Assembly: GCA_021776135.1 (NCBI GenBank)
Contig: JAJFGL010000011.1
Location: 26,845 to 90,844 of the forward strand
Reading direction: 5' to 3'
Source of the DNA: Kiloniellaceae bacterium
GTDB lineage: Bacteria > Pseudomonadota > Alphaproteobacteria > Kiloniellales > J153
DNA: 64,000 nt
The position numbers and the translations under genes are program-made. Shown piece after piece: positions 1-11,603 of the stretch. Position 1 is the first letter of the stretch, and the number at the start of each line of letters is the position of its first letter. Below the pieces are notes generated by a model. It worked only from the letters and a program-made list of their open reading frames with translations, was not told where the DNA came from and made no database searches.

Positions 1-1
1 G

Positions 2-1168
2 ACGGCGCGCGAGGTATGCGAGCGTTACGGCTACCTCGAGATGGCGACTCCGATCTTCGAGTTCACCGAGGTCTTCGCCCGCCCGCTCGGCGAAACCTCG
101 GACGTGGTTTCCAAGGAGATGTACAGCTTCACCGATCGCGGCGGCGAAAGCCTGACCCTGCGCCCGGAGGCGACGGCGGCGGTGGCCCGCGCCTTTCTGT
201 CGGAAGGCTTGATGCACGAACTGCCGCTCAAGTTCTTTTGCCACGGACCCATGTTTCGTTACGACCGCCCGCAAAAAGGGCGCTGGCGCCAGTTCCATCA
301 GATCAATGTGGAGCTTCTGGGCGTGGCGCAGCCCCAAGGCGATATCGAGATCGCCGCCTTGGGCTGGCATATTCTGGAGGCCCTGGGGGTGCGTGCGCGC
401 ACGGCCATGGAATTGAATAGCCTGGGCGATGGGGAAAGCCGGCGCGCCTACCGCGATGTTCTGGCCGCCTACTTCAGCGATCGCCGTGACGAGTTGTCCG
501 CAGATAGCCAAGCGCGTTTAACGCGCAATCCCTTGCGGATTTTGGATTCGAAGAACGAGGGCGACAAGCGCGTCGCCGCCGGGGCGCCGCCCCTGTCCGA
601 TTACCTCAATCAGGCCAGCGTCGATTTCTTTGGCACCGTGCGCGCCGGGCTCGATTCCCTGGGTATCGCCTATGTCCTCAATCCAGCTCTGGTGCGCGGC
701 TTGGACTATTACAGCCACACGATCTTCGAGTTCACGACCGAGGATCTGGGCGCCCAGGCCACGGTCATGGGCGGCGGCCGCTACGACGGCCTGATTGAAC
801 TTCTGGGCGGGCCCGCCACCCCCGGCGTTGGCTGGGCGGCGGGTATCGAGCGCCTGTCCATGCTCATGGCGCCGCCGCCGCCCGCGCCCCGGCCCTTCGT
901 CGTGGTGCCGATCGGCGCCGAGGCGGAGGCCAAGGCCCTCGCCGTGACGCAACGCCTGCGCCGGGCCGGCCTGCGGGTCGAGCTTGGCTTCAGCGGCAAC
1001 GTCAAGAAGCGCATGAAGCGGGCCGACAAACTGGGCGCGCGCGCCGCGGTTTTGATGGGCGAGGACGAGTTGGCGCAAAACGCGGCCACGGTTCGAGATC
1101 TCGAATCGGGCAAACAGGAACTCGTGCCCCTGGATGCCTTGAGCGAGCGTCTCGCGCAGTTTCGTTAG
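2..1168 (+). CDS. hisS: Histidyl-tRNA synthetase, N-terminus cut off by the window edge
   Basis: Class II aminoacyl-tRNA synthetase that charges tRNA-His in the cytoplasm. The frame is open from base 2 (reading TAREVCERYGYLEM), so the ATG at 41 is internal and the true start lies outside the window. Motif 2 is seen in the segment with FCHGPMFRYDRPQKGRWRQF, the histidine-binding loop is RGLDYYSHTIFEF, and motif 3 is GVGWAAGIERL. A C-terminal anticodon-binding domain follows (PFVVVPIGAEAEAKAL onward). The anticodon domain and intact class II motifs argue against the HisZ paralogue. The gene ends five bases before hemA, so the two are probably co-transcribed. Confidence 0.95.
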   Translation, partial: TAREVCERYGYLEMATPIFEFTEVFARPLGETSDVVSKEMYSFTDRGGESLTLRPEATAAVARAFLSEGLMHELPLKFFCHGPMFRYDRPQKGRWRQFHQINVELLGVAQPQGDIEIAALGWHILEALGVRARTAMELNSLGDGESRRAYRDVLAAYFSDRRDELSADSQARLTRNPLRILDSKNEGDKRVAAGAPPLSDYLNQASVDFFGTVRAGLDSLGIAYVLNPALVRGLDYYSHTIFEFTTEDLGAQATVMGGGRYDGLIELLGGPATPGVGWAAGIERLSMLMAPPPPAPRPFVVVPIGAEAEAKALAVTQRLRRAGLRVELGFSGNVKKRMKRADKLGARAAVLMGEDELAQNAATVRDLESGKQELVPLDALSERLAQFR

Positions 1169-1173
1169 CGGCC

Positions 1174-2478
1174 ATGACCGGCGCGGATCCGGATCCCATC
1201 GCCAATCTCATCTCGGCCGGTTTGACTCTGGACTCGGCGGGGCCCGAACTACGCGATCTGGTTTTCGGCTGTGAGCCGGATTTGACGCGCCTGCTGCACC
1301 GCCTGCGGGTTTCGTCTCTCGATGACGCGGTGGCGATTTCGACCTGCGAGCGGATCGAGATTTTCGCGGTTTCCGCGGCCCCCGAAGCAGCCGGGATCAT
1401 GTTCGATATCCTAGCCGGGGAGACCGGCGCGGCCACCGGTGCGCTTCAGGAACAATCGCGCCGTCTGCACGGCGGCCAAGCCTTGAATCGCTTATTCGCG
1501 GTGACCGCCGGCTTGGAAAGCCAGGTTCCCGGCGAGCCTCAAATTCTGGGCCAGGTCAAGGAAAGCCACCGCCAAGCCGCCGCCTTGGGCTTGGTCGGTC
1601 CGGGCTTGGAGCCCATGCTTCAAGCGGCCTATCAAACCGCGAAGCGGGTCCGCAACGAAACCGACATCGGCCACTACACGGTTTCCATCGCCGCCTCGGC
1701 CTTGATGGTGGCGCGCGATGTGCACGGCGATCTTAGACGCTGCACCGCTGTGGTGATCGGTCTTGGCGAGATGGCTGAATTTCTTGCTAGTGAGCTCAAG
1801 GCGGCGGGGGCCGGCGATATCGCGGTGCTGCATCCGACCCTGGCCCGCGCCCGCGCGGCGGCGCACCGTTTGAGCTGCCACTTCCGTCCCTGGGAAGAAT
1901 TGGATCAGGCCCTGGCCGGCGCCGATATCGTGGTCGGGGCCCTGGGAACCGGGCAATTCAGCGTGACCAGAAACCAAGGCGAAGCGGCGTTGCGGGCGCG
2001 CCGCCGCGCGCCCATGTATTTTATCGACTCTGCCGTGCCCCACGATATCGATCCGGCGGTCAACGATCTCGACGGCGCCTTCGTTTACGACCTGGAGGAT
2101 CTCGAACGCATCGCCTTGCGCGGCCGGGCATCGCGCGAAAACGCGCTTGAGGCGGCCCGGGACATCGTCGCGCAAGAACTCGCGGACTATAGCCGCCAGC
2201 ACGCCGCGCGCGGGGTGGCGCCCACGGTGGTCGCGCTGCGCCAGCATTTCGAGGCGGTGCGGGCCGAAATACTGGCGGGCGGCAATCTGGACGCGGATGA
2301 GGCGACCCGGCGCCTGATCAACCGCCTGCTGCACGACCCCACGGTGGTCCTGAAGGCCTCGGCGGCCGCAAGCCGGCAAACCGGGCCCCATGCCCCCTTC
2401 AAGCTGGAAGCCACCTTGAAACGCCTGTTTCATCTCGACGGCGGTGAGCCTGAGCCCACTAAGAAAGAAGACAAGTGA
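1174..2478 (+). CDS. hemA: Glutamyl-tRNA reductase
   Basis: First committed enzyme of C5-pathway tetrapyrrole synthesis; it reduces glutamyl-tRNA to glutamate-1-semialdehyde using NADPH. The 434-aa length is normal. The catalytic cysteine is Cys58 in the motif [10 protein letters not shown], where the frequent Asn after Cys is Glu. [15 protein letters not shown] is the variant form of the family signature. The NADPH-binding Rossmann segment [11 protein letters not shown] lies near residue 188 and the C-terminal part looks like the dimerisation helices. The stop overlaps the GTG start of prfA (GTGA), which indicates translational coupling. A C5 route is notable because many alphaproteobacteria use the ALA synthase (Shemin) route; whether an ALA synthase gene is also present cannot be judged here. 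Confidence 0.93.
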   Translation: MTGADPDPIANLISAGLTLDSAGPELRDLVFGCEPDLTRLLHRLRVSSLDDAVAISTCERIEIFAVSAAPEAAGIMFDILAGETGAATGALQEQSRRLHGGQALNRLFAVTAGLESQVPGEPQILGQVKESHRQAAALGLVGPGLEPMLQAAYQTAKRVRNETDIGHYTVSIAASALMVARDVHGDLRRCTAVVIGLGEMAEFLASELKAAGAGDIAVLHPTLARARAAAHRLSCHFRPWEELDQALAGADIVVGALGTGQFSVTRNQGEAALRARRRAPMYFIDSAVPHDIDPAVNDLDGAFVYDLEDLERIALRGRASRENALEAARDIVAQELADYSRQHAARGVAPTVVALRQHFEAVRAEILAGGNLDADEATRRLINRLLHDPTVVLKASAAASRQTGPHAPFKLEATLKRLFHLDGGEPEPTKKEDK

Positions 2479-3551
2479 GCCTGCAGGAAAAACTGGATAG
2501 CGTGCTGGTGCGCCACCAAGAGCTCAGCAACCTGGTGGCGACCCACGATCAACCGGGCTCGGAAGACTATACCCGTCTGCTCAAGGAATACGCCGAACTG
2601 ACTCCGGTCGTGGAAGGGGTGACCTCCCTGCGCGAAATACAGAGCGAAATGGCGGACCTGGCCGGCATGATCGCCGATCCGGATTCCGATGCCGAAATGA
2701 AAGCCATGGCGGAAGAGGAATTCCTGAACCTGAAGACACGCCTGCCGGACTTGGAACACCAGGTTCAGGTCTTGCTTTTGCCGCGCGACGAGGCCGATGA
2801 GCGTAATGCCATTCTGGAGTTGCGCGCCGGGACCGGGGGCGAGGAGGCGGCGCTCTTCGCCGCCGAGTTGTTTCGCATGTACAAGCGTTATGCCGACCTT
2901 CACGGCTGGCGTTTCGAGGTTATCGATTACGGCGAAACCGATATTGGCGGCTGCAAGGACGCCAGCGCCCTCATTTCCGGCAAGGGCGTGTTCGCGCGCC
3001 TGAAGTTCGAATCCGGTGTGCACCGGGTGCAGCGGGTTCCGGCAACCGAATCGGGGGGGCGCATTCACACCTCGGCGGCGACCGTGGCGGTTTTGCCCGA
3101 GGCCGAGGAAGTCGATATAGAGATCGACACCAAGGATCTGCGGATCGATACCTACCGCTCGCAAGGCGCCGGCGGCCAGCACGTCAATACCACCGACAGC
3201 GCGGTGCGCATCACCCACATGCCCTCGGGCGTGGTGGTGCAGTGCCAGGACGAGAAATCGCAGCACAAGAACCGGGCCAAGGCCATGAAGGTCTTGCGCG
3301 CCCGCCTCTACGATCACAAACGCCAGCAACAGGCGGACGCCCTGGCCGAGAGCCGGCGCAGCCAAGTCGGCAGCGGCGACCGTTCGGAACGTATCCGGAC
3401 CTATAATTTTCCCCAAGGGCGGGTCACCGATCATCGTATTCAGCTCACCCTCTATAAGCTGGAAAAAGTGCTCCTGGGCGAGGCCCTGGACGAGTTCGTC
3501 GATGCCTTGAGCGCCGAAGACCAAGCGGCACGCTTGGCGTCCCTCACTTGA
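2475..3551 (+). CDS. prfA: Peptide chain release factor 1
   Basis: Reads UAA and UAG stop codons and triggers release of the finished peptide. The 358-aa product has the RF1 anticodon-like tripeptide PAT at about residues 188-190 ([12 protein letters not shown]), which separates it from RF2 (SPF), and the universal GGQ loop at about residue 233 (GAGGQHVNT). It starts with GTG inside the hemA stop region, and its TGA overlaps the TTG start of prmC, which encodes the enzyme that methylates the GGQ glutamine. This is a classic coupled pair. Confidence 0.97.
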   Translation: MSLQEKLDSVLVRHQELSNLVATHDQPGSEDYTRLLKEYAELTPVVEGVTSLREIQSEMADLAGMIADPDSDAEMKAMAEEEFLNLKTRLPDLEHQVQVLLLPRDEADERNAILELRAGTGGEEAALFAAELFRMYKRYADLHGWRFEVIDYGETDIGGCKDASALISGKGVFARLKFESGVHRVQRVPATESGGRIHTSAATVAVLPEAEEVDIEIDTKDLRIDTYRSQGAGGQHVNTTDSAVRITHMPSGVVVQCQDEKSQHKNRAKAMKVLRARLYDHKRQQQADALAESRRSQVGSGDRSERIRTYNFPQGRVTDHRIQLTLYKLEKVLLGEALDEFVDALSAEDQAARLASLT

Positions 3552-4420
3552 CACGGTGTGTAACCAGGCCGGCGCGGACCTGGGGCCAGGTCTTGGACCG
3601 GGCGGCGGCCCGCCTACGCGGCGCCGGTATCGAGGGTGCCCGGCGCGATGCCCGTATGCTTCTGGCGGCGGCCCTGGGGGTCGAGGCGGCGCAAGTCATG
3701 GCCTACCCGGAGCGCCTGGCCAGCGCGGGACAAGAGGCCGCGTTGGAGCGTGCGCTCGCCCGCCGGGTCCGGCGCGAGCCGGTGTCGCGCATCCTCGGGC
3801 GGCGGGAATTCTGGGGTCTGGAATTTCTCATAACCCCCGATACCCTGGACCCGCGCCCCGATAGCGAAACCCTGGTCGCGGCGGTCTTGGAACGGCTCGC
3901 CGGGCGGGACGGGCCCTTGTGGATCTTGGATTTGGGCACCGGCAGCGGTTGCCTTCTGCTGGCCTTGCTGTCGGAACTGCGCGCGGCCGAGGGTTTGGGA
4001 ATCGATGCCGATCCAGGGGCCCTGACGGTGGCGCGCGAAAACGCCGCGCGTCTGGGCCTGGCGGGGCGGGCGCGTTTCGCGGCCGGCGACTGGGCCCAGG
4101 GCTTAACCGGCGCTTGGCAAGCAATCGTTAGTAATCCGCCCTATATAATTCACGGTGAGATTGACGAGCTGAGCCCCGAAGTCGCGAAATACGATCCGCG
4201 GCTGGCGCTTGACGCCGGGCCCGACGGCTTGGGCAGTTATCGCAAGATCGTACCGCGGGCCGCGGATTTACTGGCGCCCGAGGGCGTTCTGATCTTGGAG
4301 ATCGGCGCCGGTCAAGGCGATGCCGTAGAACGGCTGCTGAGACAATCGGGTCTTGACGCGATTGAGCGTTTGAGGGATTTGAGCGGAACGGAGCGTTGCT
4401 TAGTGGCACGCCCCGCTTGA
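3548..4420 (+). CDS. prmC: Release factor glutamine methyltransferase
   Basis: N5-glutamine methyltransferase that modifies the GGQ glutamine of RF1 and RF2 using S-adenosylmethionine. The 290-aa protein has the N-terminal helical domain, SAM motif I ([10 protein letters not shown]) and the catalytic NPPY motif (VSNPPYI) near residue 195. It starts with TTG overlapping the prfA stop by four bases (TTGA), so translation is probably coupled to prfA. Confidence 0.96.
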   Translation: MTRCVTRPARTWGQVLDRAAARLRGAGIEGARRDARMLLAAALGVEAAQVMAYPERLASAGQEAALERALARRVRREPVSRILGRREFWGLEFLITPDTLDPRPDSETLVAAVLERLAGRDGPLWILDLGTGSGCLLLALLSELRAAEGLGIDADPGALTVARENAARLGLAGRARFAAGDWAQGLTGAWQAIVSNPPYIIHGEIDELSPEVAKYDPRLALDAGPDGLGSYRKIVPRAADLLAPEGVLILEIGAGQGDAVERLLRQSGLDAIERLRDLSGTERCLVARPA

Positions 4421-4574
4421 GCATGGTGAGTTCATAAAGCGGCGGTGGGGTAAAGAAAGTAGTTGGAATGTCGGAAGTTCCCCATTAAATTGGGGTTGTA
4501 GAGCAGATGGCTCTCGCGTCCGAAGTGACGCTCCACGACCCCCGATATTGTGTCTGTGGCACCAAGCTCGCGAA

Positions 4575-4622
4575 ATCGCCGGATGGCGTTGTTGTTTCAT
4601 CGCCGGATAGCGTCATTGTTTC
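4575..4622. repeat. 24-bp tandem repeat, two copies
   Basis: Two adjacent 24-bp units beginning ATCGCCGGAT differ at about three positions. They lie in the 259-bp gap between prmC and the DUF4167 gene. Nothing else could be recognised in that gap. Confidence 0.6.
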
Positions 4623-4679
4623 AATAGCATTGTTACAATGCGGGCCTTTTTTGATTAATCACCAGAAGTAAAGCGACGG

Positions 4680-5429
4680 ATGAGACAAGGACCTAGTGGG
4701 CGGCGGCCGCGTGGGCGGCCGAATCGGAAGCAGCATGGCGGGCCCTCGCGGCCCAGCTCCTACGACAGCGGTGGCTCCGAAGGACGGATTCGCGGAAACG
4801 CCAATCAAGTCTATGAAAAGTACGTTGCCTTGGCGCGCGACGCCGTATCGGCGGGCGACCGAGTCGCGGCCGAGACATATTTCCAATATGCCGAGCACTA
4901 CTACCGAATCGTGAATTCCAGCACCGATCCGGAGACCGGCGAACGGCCACCGCAGCGCCCCGAAAATAACGGGCGCGACGCGGACACGCGCGACGCCAAT
5001 GGCGCGGACCGGCAGGACCGGCATGGCCAAGCGCCCCGGGGACAGGACCGGGGACAAGACCGGGGACAAGACCGGGGACAGGATGGACGGCGAAACGAGG
5101 CCCGCAGCGCGCCCGGCGACGGCCCGCAACCCGCGCCGGCGCCCGCGCGGCAGCCCGCGCGGCAGCCCGAGGAAGATCGTGCGGGCCTGGACCGCGTGCT
5201 AGGCAAGGACGGGGAAGACACGCCTCAGGCTGGTACCGACGGCCCGCCGGACCGCGAAGCCGGGCCAAGCCCCAGGCGGCGGCGTTCCCGACAACGGCCG
5301 GCGTCCGAATCGGATAACGGCGAGGCCAAAGCTAGTGCCGCGGAAGAACCCGCCCCTGGTCAGCCAGAGGCCGCGAAAAAATCCGCGACGGAAAAAAACG
5401 ACCGGGACAGCGAACCCGTCGGCACCTAG
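4680..5429 (+). CDS. DUF4167 domain protein, basic N-terminus and disordered tail
   Basis: Alphaproteobacterial protein of unknown molecular role. Residues 1-85 hold the recognisable DUF4167 segment: a Gly/Arg-rich basic leader followed by NANQVYEKYVALARDA and FQYAEHYYRI, which reads as a small helical hairpin. The rest, to residue 249, is low-complexity and rich in Arg, Glu, Pro and Gln, including a four-unit GQDR repeat. The basic leader would suit nucleic-acid or ribosome binding, but that is inference. Its place after prfA-prmC and near clpB is typical of this family. Confidence 0.88.
   Translation: MRQGPSGRRPRGRPNRKQHGGPSRPSSYDSGGSEGRIRGNANQVYEKYVALARDAVSAGDRVAAETYFQYAEHYYRIVNSSTDPETGERPPQRPENNGRDADTRDANGADRQDRHGQAPRGQDRGQDRGQDRGQDGRRNEARSAPGDGPQPAPAPARQPARQPEEDRAGLDRVLGKDGEDTPQAGTDGPPDREAGPSPRRRRSRQRPASESDNGEAKASAAEEPAPGQPEAAKKSATEKNDRDSEPVGT
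5038..5084. repeat. 12-bp tandem repeat inside the DUF4167 gene
   Basis: About four copies of a 12-bp unit (GGGACAAGACCG and near variants) encode GQDR repeats in the disordered tail. It is in frame, so copy-number change would lengthen or shorten the protein without breaking it. Confidence 0.7.
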
Positions 5430-5483
5430 CGCGCTCCATCTTTTTTAGCGTCTTTCAGACCTGAGAGGCTGCTTATCCCTATT

Positions 5484-5570
5484 CGTCACCCTTGGGCTTG
5501 ACCCGAGGGTCCATGGAAAATCCGGGGCACCGGCCTAAATGGATTACCGGGTCAAGCCCGGTAATGACGT
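5484..5570. repeat. REP-like palindromic intergenic element
   Basis: Two 31-bp arms (5484-5514 and 5539-5569) form an imperfect inverted repeat, each containing GGGCTTGACCC flanked by CGTCA and CCAT. Each arm also folds on itself around the TCAAG core. It sits between the convergent DUF4167 and MOSC genes, where it may end transcription from both sides. Sequences of this look are common dispersed repeats in alphaproteobacteria. Confidence 0.7.
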
Positions 5571-5605
5571 GGGGGTGGGGCGGATTCGGCGAAGCTCGAT
5601 AAATT

Positions 5606-6367
5606 TTAATTCCGCGTAGTGAGACTAACCGCGTCCCCTAGGGCGATTTCGCCGCCGGCCGTGACCCGCGCGTAGAGTCCCATGTCGACATGACCGAAGC
5701 CGCGCTGCAGGCTGCGCGGAAGGTTCAAATCGCGCGCGGCGGTTTCTGGATCGACGTTGGTCGCGGCGCAGCGTTCGATTCTATCGACGACTTGCAGGCG
5801 TGCCGGACCAAGGCCGATCTCCCGCCCGACCCAATCGAACTCCGCCCAGGGCGGGACACCTTGAATATAGATGTTGGCCCGGAAGCGCAGCGGGTCGATC
5901 GGCTGGCGCACCACCCGTTCCAGATCCTTGACGCTCGCCAGGTTGATAATGGAGACGACTTTGTCGGGCACGTCGGAGAACATGTGGCCGGGCGCCTCCA
6001 CCAACCTGGGGGTGCCGCGCGCGGCGGCGCCCATGAAGCCGGCGAAGAACTGCGCGATCAGGGTGCACCCCATGTCCTCGGTCGCCTTGGCGCGCACGAC
6101 CTGCTTGCCCGCCCTGTTGATGGCCAAGGTGCCGCTATCGGGATCGAAGGAGGCGCGCAGTTGCGCCAGCTTCTCGTCGCGCACGAGGCACAGGAAGTTG
6201 GTTTTCGGCATCCATTCCGGGGCGCCCGGATCGAAATGGGTGCTGCCGTGGGCGAGGGCGAAACGCCGGTCATGGGGCAAGCCTTCGCCGGGGGTCAGGA
6301 CGGCCCGGTCAAGTTTTTCCGCGTTCAGCCCCTTGAGCGGATAGCGGCATATATCGGTGATTTCCAT
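5606..6367 (-). CDS. MOSC domain protein with N-terminal beta-barrel
   Basis: Putative molybdenum- or sulfur-carrier-dependent protein of the MOSC superfamily, resembling YcbX and mARC-type proteins. The N-terminus (ITDICRYPLKGL) matches the MOSC N-terminal barrel. The C-terminal MOSC part shows IERCAATNVDPET, with the conserved cysteine, and the GGEIALGD ending. The ATG at 6367 was preferred over the ORF-track TTG at 6373 because it is two codons away and has a purine-rich stretch upstream. Its substrate cannot be told. It is divergent from clpB. Confidence 0.88.
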   Translation of the reverse strand: MEITDICRYPLKGLNAEKLDRAVLTPGEGLPHDRRFALAHGSTHFDPGAPEWMPKTNFLCLVRDEKLAQLRASFDPDSGTLAINRAGKQVVRAKATEDMGCTLIAQFFAGFMGAAARGTPRLVEAPGHMFSDVPDKVVSIINLASVKDLERVVRQPIDPLRFRANIYIQGVPPWAEFDWVGREIGLGPARLQVVDRIERCAATNVDPETAARDLNLPRSLQRGFGHVDMGLYARVTAGGEIALGDAVSLTTRN

Positions 6368-6385
6368 GGCCAAGCGGTTCTCTCT

Positions 6386-6413
6386 CTTGTGTCATTTCCA
6401 TCACACCCCATAT
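6386..6413 (+). promoter_or_regulatory. Candidate sigma-32 (RpoH) heat-shock promoter of clpB
   Basis: CTTGTG at 6386-6391 and CCCCATAT at 6406-6413 are separated by 14 bases. This agrees with the known RpoH pattern of a CTTGAA-like -35 box and a CCCCATNT -10 box. It lies about 135 bases upstream of the clpB ATG, in the gap shared with the divergent MOSC gene. ClpB is a classic heat-shock gene. Confidence 0.6.
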
Positions 6414-6549
6414 CCGGTTTAGGCGGGTGATTCAAATCAACGCCGGGGGTGCCACGGGCCAGTATCTTAGGACGTGGTGGGTATTTTAACCTTTGCATCG
6501 TCGACTGTATGCCGCAATGCGCGGGTGCGGACGAGGAGGGCGCACGAGC

Positions 6550-9141
<2,592 letters not shown>

Positions 9142-9206
9142 GGGCGAGGGCGATAGCGTTAGCGTGTTGCGCCGCATGGGATCGCCCCGAAGACCCGCAT
9201 AAATTC

Positions 9207-9236
9207 GGCGGATTACGCTTCGCTAACCCGCCCTAC
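9207..9236. repeat. Small inverted repeat between clpB and the M23 gene
   Basis: GGCGGATTACGCTTCGCTAA followed by CCCGCCCTAC forms a short stem around CGCTTCG. It matches a sequence seen widely between genes in GC-rich proteobacteria. It overlaps the stop codon of the convergent M23 gene and could stall polymerases from both sides. Confidence 0.55.
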
Positions 9237-10648
9237 TGAGAGGCGCCGGCGGGGCAGTCGCCATTCGTGCAATCGGCGCTGACCATGAGGTCCGGGCCAA
9301 GGGTTTCCGTGAGCGCGGTGTCGATCTCGGCGCGCCGGGCCTGGAAAGCTTTCAGGTGTTTACCTTTCAGCTTTTCGCCGCTCGGCAACTTAACCTTGCG
9401 TGGGCTGATCTGGCGGCCGTTGACCAGGACTTCGTAGTGCAGATGCGGGCCGGTCGAGCGGCCGGTGGAGCCGACATAGCCGATCACCTGTCCCTGGCTG
9501 ACCCGTTTACCCTTGCGGATGCCCTTGCGGATACTCTTCATGTGGGCATAAGCGGTCTTGTAGGTGCCGTTATGGCGGATGCGCACGTACTTGCCATAGC
9601 CACCGTTGCGGCCGGCGCTCTCGATAACGCCGTCGCCGGCGGCATAGATGGGCGTGCCTCTGGGGGCGGCGAAATCGACCCCCCGGTGCATCTTGGAATA
9701 GCCGAGCACCGGATGCTTGCGCATACCGAAGCGCGACGACAGCCGCGCCCCGTCGATGGGCGTGCGCATCAGGGTCTTGCGTACCGAATCGCCCTTGGTG
9801 TCGTAGTAATCGGGGTTCTTACCTTTGGGGGCGAAGCGGTATAACGCGATTCGCTTCCCCGACAGGGTAAGGGCGGCGTAAAGGATATCGTCGGGGACCG
9901 CGAGGCTGCCGTCTTCTTCGAAGCGGGCGTCGTAGAGAACCTCGAAACTATCGCCGCGGCGCAGGTCGCGCTGGAAATCGACGTCGAAGCTGTACATGCG
10001 GATCAACTCCGCCAAGACCTTCATGGGCAGTCCCGCCTTCTGGCCCGCCAGGGAGAGGCTGGATTCAATCGTGCCGCGTGCGCCGACACGGCGCTGTTCC
10101 AGGGGCCGGTCTATGGACAGGGCCAGGAATCCGGCCTCGTCGTCGCGCGATACGCGGACATCGCGTTCGACACTGGGCTGAAGCCCGAAGGCGATCAAAC
10201 GCGGTTCTTGGCTGTCGTTCTGGGCGGCGCCGTTCACGACGGCGAGACTCAATTCGATATTCTGTCCGATGCGCAGGTCGCGGGGCCGATAGACGTCGCG
10301 CAGGGCGGCGATGGCCTCGTGGGCCTCGCGCCGGTCGATGCCGGCCTTGACCAGCAGGCCCATGAGGGTGTCACCGGCCGCGACGGTCAGGGTCCGTTTT
10401 TCGACCGCCGGCTGGATTTCGATCTCACTTGCGGCGGCCTCGGTCACGTCCGGGACGGCCGCCATGGGGACTGGGACGATCGCTTCGCTTTTTTGCGCTT
10501 GCCCAAGATTCGCGCCGCCGGGCGCTTCCTGGCCGGGCCAGATTGCCACCCCTGCCGCGACCGCCAGGGGTACGGCCAAGACCGTGCCGAAGAGCGCGAG
10601 CCGTAAAAAGTGCCTGGGGCGGACCCTTGGCATGCCAGTGGAGAACAC
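9233..10648 (-). CDS. M23-family murein endopeptidase with LysM/OapA-like region
   Basis: Periplasmic zinc peptidase likely to cut peptidoglycan cross-links. A hydrophobic helix at residues 14-37 (LRLALFGTVLAVPLAVAAGVAI) acts as signal anchor. Residues 85-160 look like a LysM/OapA segment (TVAAGDTLMGLLVKAGIDRREA). The C-terminal M23 domain has its ligands in HRGVDFAAPRGTP near 319 and HLHYEV near 402, so it should be active rather than a degenerate activator. The GTG start has no strong Shine-Dalgarno sequence; an ATG five codons in is an alternative. It resembles MepM/YebA-type proteins. Confidence 0.9.
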   Translation of the reverse strand: MFSTGMPRVRPRHFLRLALFGTVLAVPLAVAAGVAIWPGQEAPGGANLGQAQKSEAIVPVPMAAVPDVTEAAASEIEIQPAVEKRTLTVAAGDTLMGLLVKAGIDRREAHEAIAALRDVYRPRDLRIGQNIELSLAVVNGAAQNDSQEPRLIAFGLQPSVERDVRVSRDDEAGFLALSIDRPLEQRRVGARGTIESSLSLAGQKAGLPMKVLAELIRMYSFDVDFQRDLRRGDSFEVLYDARFEEDGSLAVPDDILYAALTLSGKRIALYRFAPKGKNPDYYDTKGDSVRKTLMRTPIDGARLSSRFGMRKHPVLGYSKMHRGVDFAAPRGTPIYAAGDGVIESAGRNGGYGKYVRIRHNGTYKTAYAHMKSIRKGIRKGKRVSQGQVIGYVGSTGRSTGPHLHYEVLVNGRQISPRKVKLPSGEKLKGKHLKAFQARRAEIDTALTETLGPDLMVSADCTNGDCPAGASQ

Positions 10649-10823
10649 TAGGAGAAACCCCCCAAGCCGCGATTGTTCGATCCGATTGTTAACCTAGCGC
10701 CCGAACCGGTAAGATTCTCTTAGCAGATTCGTATGGTTTTACGCAAATACGGCGTATTTCTGTTCTTACCCGCGCGCTTGCTTTAACCTGGATGACGCGA
10801 TTTACCACCTTGGGGAGAAAAAC

Positions 10824-11573
10824 ATGCTCTTGCACCATTGTACCTGGCGGGAGGTCGAGGCGCGCCTCGAGCACGGCAAGGGAATCATGATCCCTATCGG
10901 ATCGACCGAACAGCACGGCCCCAACGGCCTGGTCGGGACCGACGCCCTGTGCGCGGAGGTTGTGGCCAAGGGCGCCGGCGAGGCCGTGGACGCCCTGGTC
11001 GCGCCAAGCATCGCCGTGGGCATGGCGCAGCACCACTTGGGCTTCGCGGGCAGTATTACCTTGCGGCCCTCGACCTTGATCGCGGTCGTATGCGATACCG
11101 TGCAATCCCTGGCGCGCCATGGCTTCGATAAATTCTACTTCGTCAACGGTCACGGCGGGAATATCGCCACCCTTAGCGCCGCGTTCTCGGAGATTTACGC
11201 CGGGCGCAGTCTTCATGGCCAGGGGCTGAATTCGAACGCCGTGCGGTGCAAATTGAAGAACTGGTTCGACGGACCGGCGATCAAGGCTTTATCGGAAGAA
11301 TTGTACGGCGCGGCCGAAGGCAGCCATGCGACACCGTCGGAGGTTTCCCTAACCCAGTACGCCTTCCCGGAGACGATCAAGCAAGCGGCCATGTCGCCCG
11401 CGATCGCACCCCAGGGTCCCATATACGATGCCGAGGATTACCGGAACCGCTTTCCGGACGGGCGCATCGGATCGAACCCGGCCTTGGCCTCGCCCGAAGA
11501 CGGTAAGCGCATTTACGACACGGCGGTCGGGGAAGTCGCCGAGGGATACCTGGCGTTTTTGAAAGCGGATTGA
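10824..11573 (+). CDS. Creatininase-family amidohydrolase
   Basis: Member of the creatininase/ArfB metal-dependent amidohydrolase family, which hydrolyses cyclic or formyl amides. Metal-ligand motifs are intact: STEQHGP (Glu29, His31), GTDAL (Asp40), NGHGGN near 110 and HATPSE near 170. The 249-aa length is normal. ATG 10824 follows GGGGAGAAA. The family includes creatininase and FAPy deformylase-like enzymes, and sequence alone does not pick the substrate. No pathway partner is adjacent. Confidence 0.85.
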   Translation: MLLHHCTWREVEARLEHGKGIMIPIGSTEQHGPNGLVGTDALCAEVVAKGAGEAVDALVAPSIAVGMAQHHLGFAGSITLRPSTLIAVVCDTVQSLARHGFDKFYFVNGHGGNIATLSAAFSEIYAGRSLHGQGLNSNAVRCKLKNWFDGPAIKALSEELYGAAEGSHATPSEVSLTQYAFPETIKQAAMSPAIAPQGPIYDAEDYRNRFPDGRIGSNPALASPEDGKRIYDTAVGEVAEGYLAFLKAD

Positions 11574-11603
11574 ATTTATACCAAGTCTCGACGATAAAGG
11601 CCC

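Noticed and set aside
5038-5084. CRISPR or regulatory array in the GQDR tandem repeat
   Set aside because: 12-bp units without spacers, in frame within a coding region.
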